Source: Luzula sylvatica (lineage: Eukaryota > Streptophyta > Magnoliopsida > Poales > Juncaceae). From it: a stretch of 64,000 nucleotides of DNA. Every line of letters starts with the position of its first letter. The first letter of the stretch is position 1. This document shows, in pieces, positions 62,934-64,000 of the stretch. The notes under the pieces are model-generated. The model worked only from the letters and a program-made list of their open reading frames with translations, was not told where the DNA came from and made no database searches. The translations under genes and the position numbers were made by a program. Location: the NCBI GenBank assembly GCA_946800325.1, contig OX326958.1, positions 65,080,366-65,144,365 of the forward strand, read 5' to 3'.

Positions 62934-64000
62934 TTTTATTTTATTTTCAAAAAACATGACATGTAAATTAAAAAGGTGTAGAATATAAACTTTAGTTGTC
63001 ATGATGTTTGGTAGCCTGTATTATGTATGTTCTTGTTAACAAGAACATAGAGACAAACAATGAAATTAGCTCGATTATAAAAAAAGCTATGTTATATGAC
63101 AAATATAGAGGCTAATATATAGACACTACTAAATCCTCCAAAAATAAATTTACAAAAAACCCACCTAACACATGGGTCGTATTTTTGTATTATTAATATG
63201 AAAATGTACTTATTTTTCTGAAATATAATTTCACTTCCATTATTTCATTATTTATTATCAATGATATTCAAACCCTTTAACAAAAATATAAATAATACCT
63301 AGAAAATGAGAATTTAGATGGAATATACTACAAAAATCAAATTAAACCAAACAAGGCAATCAATCAAAATTATAAATAAATAAATAGTGGCTTAATTTGT
63401 TCCAAATTTCAACAGTTATACCTACTGAATTATTGATTTGATTGTTCTAATCTAACTACAAGCATATGGGGGGTTGTCTATTCGGCAGACACATTTTTCT
63501 ATTCGATTAGGGTTTAATTTGATCATTTAATTATGTTTATTTCTATTCTCAATTCAATCATTATCTTCTTCTATAGCATTAATTACGCCAAGCATTATAT
63601 AAGAATTATTTAAACTCAATTAAGATCCATGATTTTCCCCATTATGAAATTAAGATCTCACTTTCACGTTATCAATTAACAATTAGTGCATGCATGTGAT
63701 ATAGTTGTGTACAGTGATAAATACATGGTTACTTCGTGTATTTTAATATAGTTATTTATAACATACTCATTATAACATTAATTTCCGAATTAGGATATTT
63801 TACAATATTTTCATAGTACTTTTTATTGTGTGATGGATTTTATTCCTATATGTTGTATTCATATCCATACATAGTTTAGGATGTGCTTATTTTGTTTATT
63901 AAAGTTCTGTCATGTGATATGAATATGATATATTAATATATTAATATATTAATTTGAAAAGAGTTAATTCATGGATATGCCTAATTGATGTGTTGAATTA
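62934..64000. other. AT-rich intergenic DNA, nothing recognised
   Basis: No frame, RNA gene or mobile-element terminus could be supported up to the window edge. Confidence 0.35.

Overview
This window reads as nuclear DNA of a flowering plant, most likely a eudicot. It is AT-rich, its genes are broken by short GT-AG introns, and they encode plant proteins (EXO70, SnRK1 gamma, SWP73/BAF60, a FIT-like bHLH, a DUF761 protein). About half of it is plant transposable-element debris. No tRNA, rRNA, CRISPR or bacterial-type feature was seen. All exon joins below were made by eye from splice consensus and frame continuity.

Layout. Positions 1-28,500 are a transposon-rich block. It holds a broken copy of one exon of the gene at 29.4 kb; a probable 7.1-kb Helitron (1,673-8,810, minus strand) made of tandem repeats; an old, decayed Ty1-copia element (from 9,138) whose right LTR carries a CACTA-type element (12,748-13,924); a 5'-truncated LINE (about 14,997-16,391); a complete 9.1-kb Ty1-copia element (17,146-26,261, minus) with a full-length gag-pol frame, PBS, PPT and a 5-bp target duplication; and two nested Tourist/Harbinger-type elements (26,390-28,521).

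Positions 29,441-47,234 are the gene island. In order: a small protein of unknown function with a mitochondrial-looking N-terminus (+), an organellar-type RsgA/YjeQ GTPase (+), an EXO70 exocyst subunit (+), a FIT-like bHLH factor (-), the SWI/SNF subunit SWP73/BAF60 (-), and the SnRK1 gamma subunit (-). About 1 kb downstream of the last gene lies a second, open, splice-competent copy of its terminal exon.

Positions 47,235-64,000 are mostly AT-rich repeats. They contain two small genes, an acidic protein of unknown function (53.7-54.0 kb, with a broken local duplicate at 52.2-52.6 kb) and a DUF761 protein (54.5-55.0 kb), plus several MITEs, a local segmental duplication (58.7-61.1 and 61.2-62.4 kb) with a hAT-type MITE in only one copy, and an apparently exact 218-bp tandem duplication.

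The genes do not form an operon or a shared pathway. They are independent housekeeping or regulatory loci: ribosome assembly, exocytosis, probable iron response, chromatin remodelling and energy signalling. The strongest candidate for something new is the spare terminal exon of the SnRK1 gamma gene, which could give an alternative C-terminus.
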